From JBLIOB01 sp047639575 (lineage in GTDB: Bacteria; Bacteroidota; Bacteroidia; Flavobacteriales_D; Parvicellaceae): a stretch of DNA of 6,634 nucleotides. Under the pieces are notes generated by a model. The model worked only from the letters and a program-made list of their open reading frames with translations, made no database searches and was not told the origin of the DNA. This document shows positions 6,598-6,634 of the stretch, piece by piece. The position numbers and the translations under genes are program-made. The stretch is taken from positions 1-6,634 of the forward strand of contig JBLIOB010000238.1 in the NCBI GenBank assembly GCA_047639575.1, given 5' to 3'. Within the stretch, counting starts at the first letter, position 1, and the number at the start of each line of letters is the position of its first letter.

Positions 6598-6634
6598 ATG
6601 GGACTCTTCAGGCGCAACAAAAATAACAATAAAC
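6598..6634 (+). CDS. Probable start of a further gene, cut by the right edge
   Basis: ATG at 6598 opens a frame that runs without a stop to the window end and reads MGLFRRNKNNNK. Twelve codons are too few to name a product. The basic, Asn/Lys-rich beginning could precede a membrane anchor or a soluble domain. Support comes from the promoter-like element 24 bases upstream and from the gap of normal size after the CDGSH gene. Chance opening of a frame this short is quite possible. Confidence 0.45.
   Translation, partial: MGLFRRNKNNNK

Noticed and set aside
1..6634. A new defence or mobile element system
   Set aside because: No transposase, integrase, toxin-antitoxin pair, nuclease, terminal repeats or CRISPR repeats were seen; apart from the kinase remnant the genes are intact metabolic or housekeeping families.

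Overview
The window looks like an ordinary chromosomal stretch from a Bacteroidota bacterium, most likely a marine-type Cytophagales or Flavobacteriales relative (inference). The DNA is visibly AT-rich. Start codons lack convincing Shine-Dalgarno sequences. Several upstream regions carry the Bacteroidota -7 promoter element TAnnTTTG. The left-edge gene ends in a beta-sandwich module that I recognise from many secreted Bacteroidota proteins. No rRNA, tRNA, CRISPR array, insertion sequence or phage gene is visible.

Layout, left to right. (1) Positions 1-725, plus strand: the 3' part of a gene cut by the window edge, with an acidic linker and a C-terminal extracellular-type module. (2) About 722-1426, minus strand: a 3' remnant of a hybrid histidine kinase, with half of the ATPase domain plus an intact receiver. 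Its front is missing and it overlaps the stop of the first gene by four bases. (3) 1477-2643, plus: mnmA, the tRNA U34 2-thiolase, with a promoter-like element almost touching its ATG. (4) 5148-2677, minus: a two-gene operon, a fold-type III PLP enzyme of the D-serine dehydratase/D-threonine aldolase-like family followed 12 bases later by a flavin-dependent sugar-lactone/alditol oxidase of the ALO family. (5) 5239-6156, plus, divergent from the operon: a membrane di-iron hydroxylase of the sterol desaturase/fatty acid hydroxylase superfamily. (6) 6231-6467, plus: a small protein with two CDGSH iron-sulfur motifs. (7) 6598 to the right edge: the likely first codons of another plus-strand gene behind a promoter-like element.

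The genes do not form one obvious pathway. The clearest functional unit is the PLP enzyme plus ALO oxidase operon; a similar pairing exists, from memory, near the mycobacterial gulonolactone dehydrogenase gene, and its substrate is unknown to me. MnmA is housekeeping translation machinery that uses persulfide sulfur. The hydroxylase and the CDGSH protein are both iron-dependent, but nothing in the sequence proves they cooperate. The most unusual item is the decapitated histidine kinase ending beside the mnmA promoter. I found no convincing new defence or mobile system.
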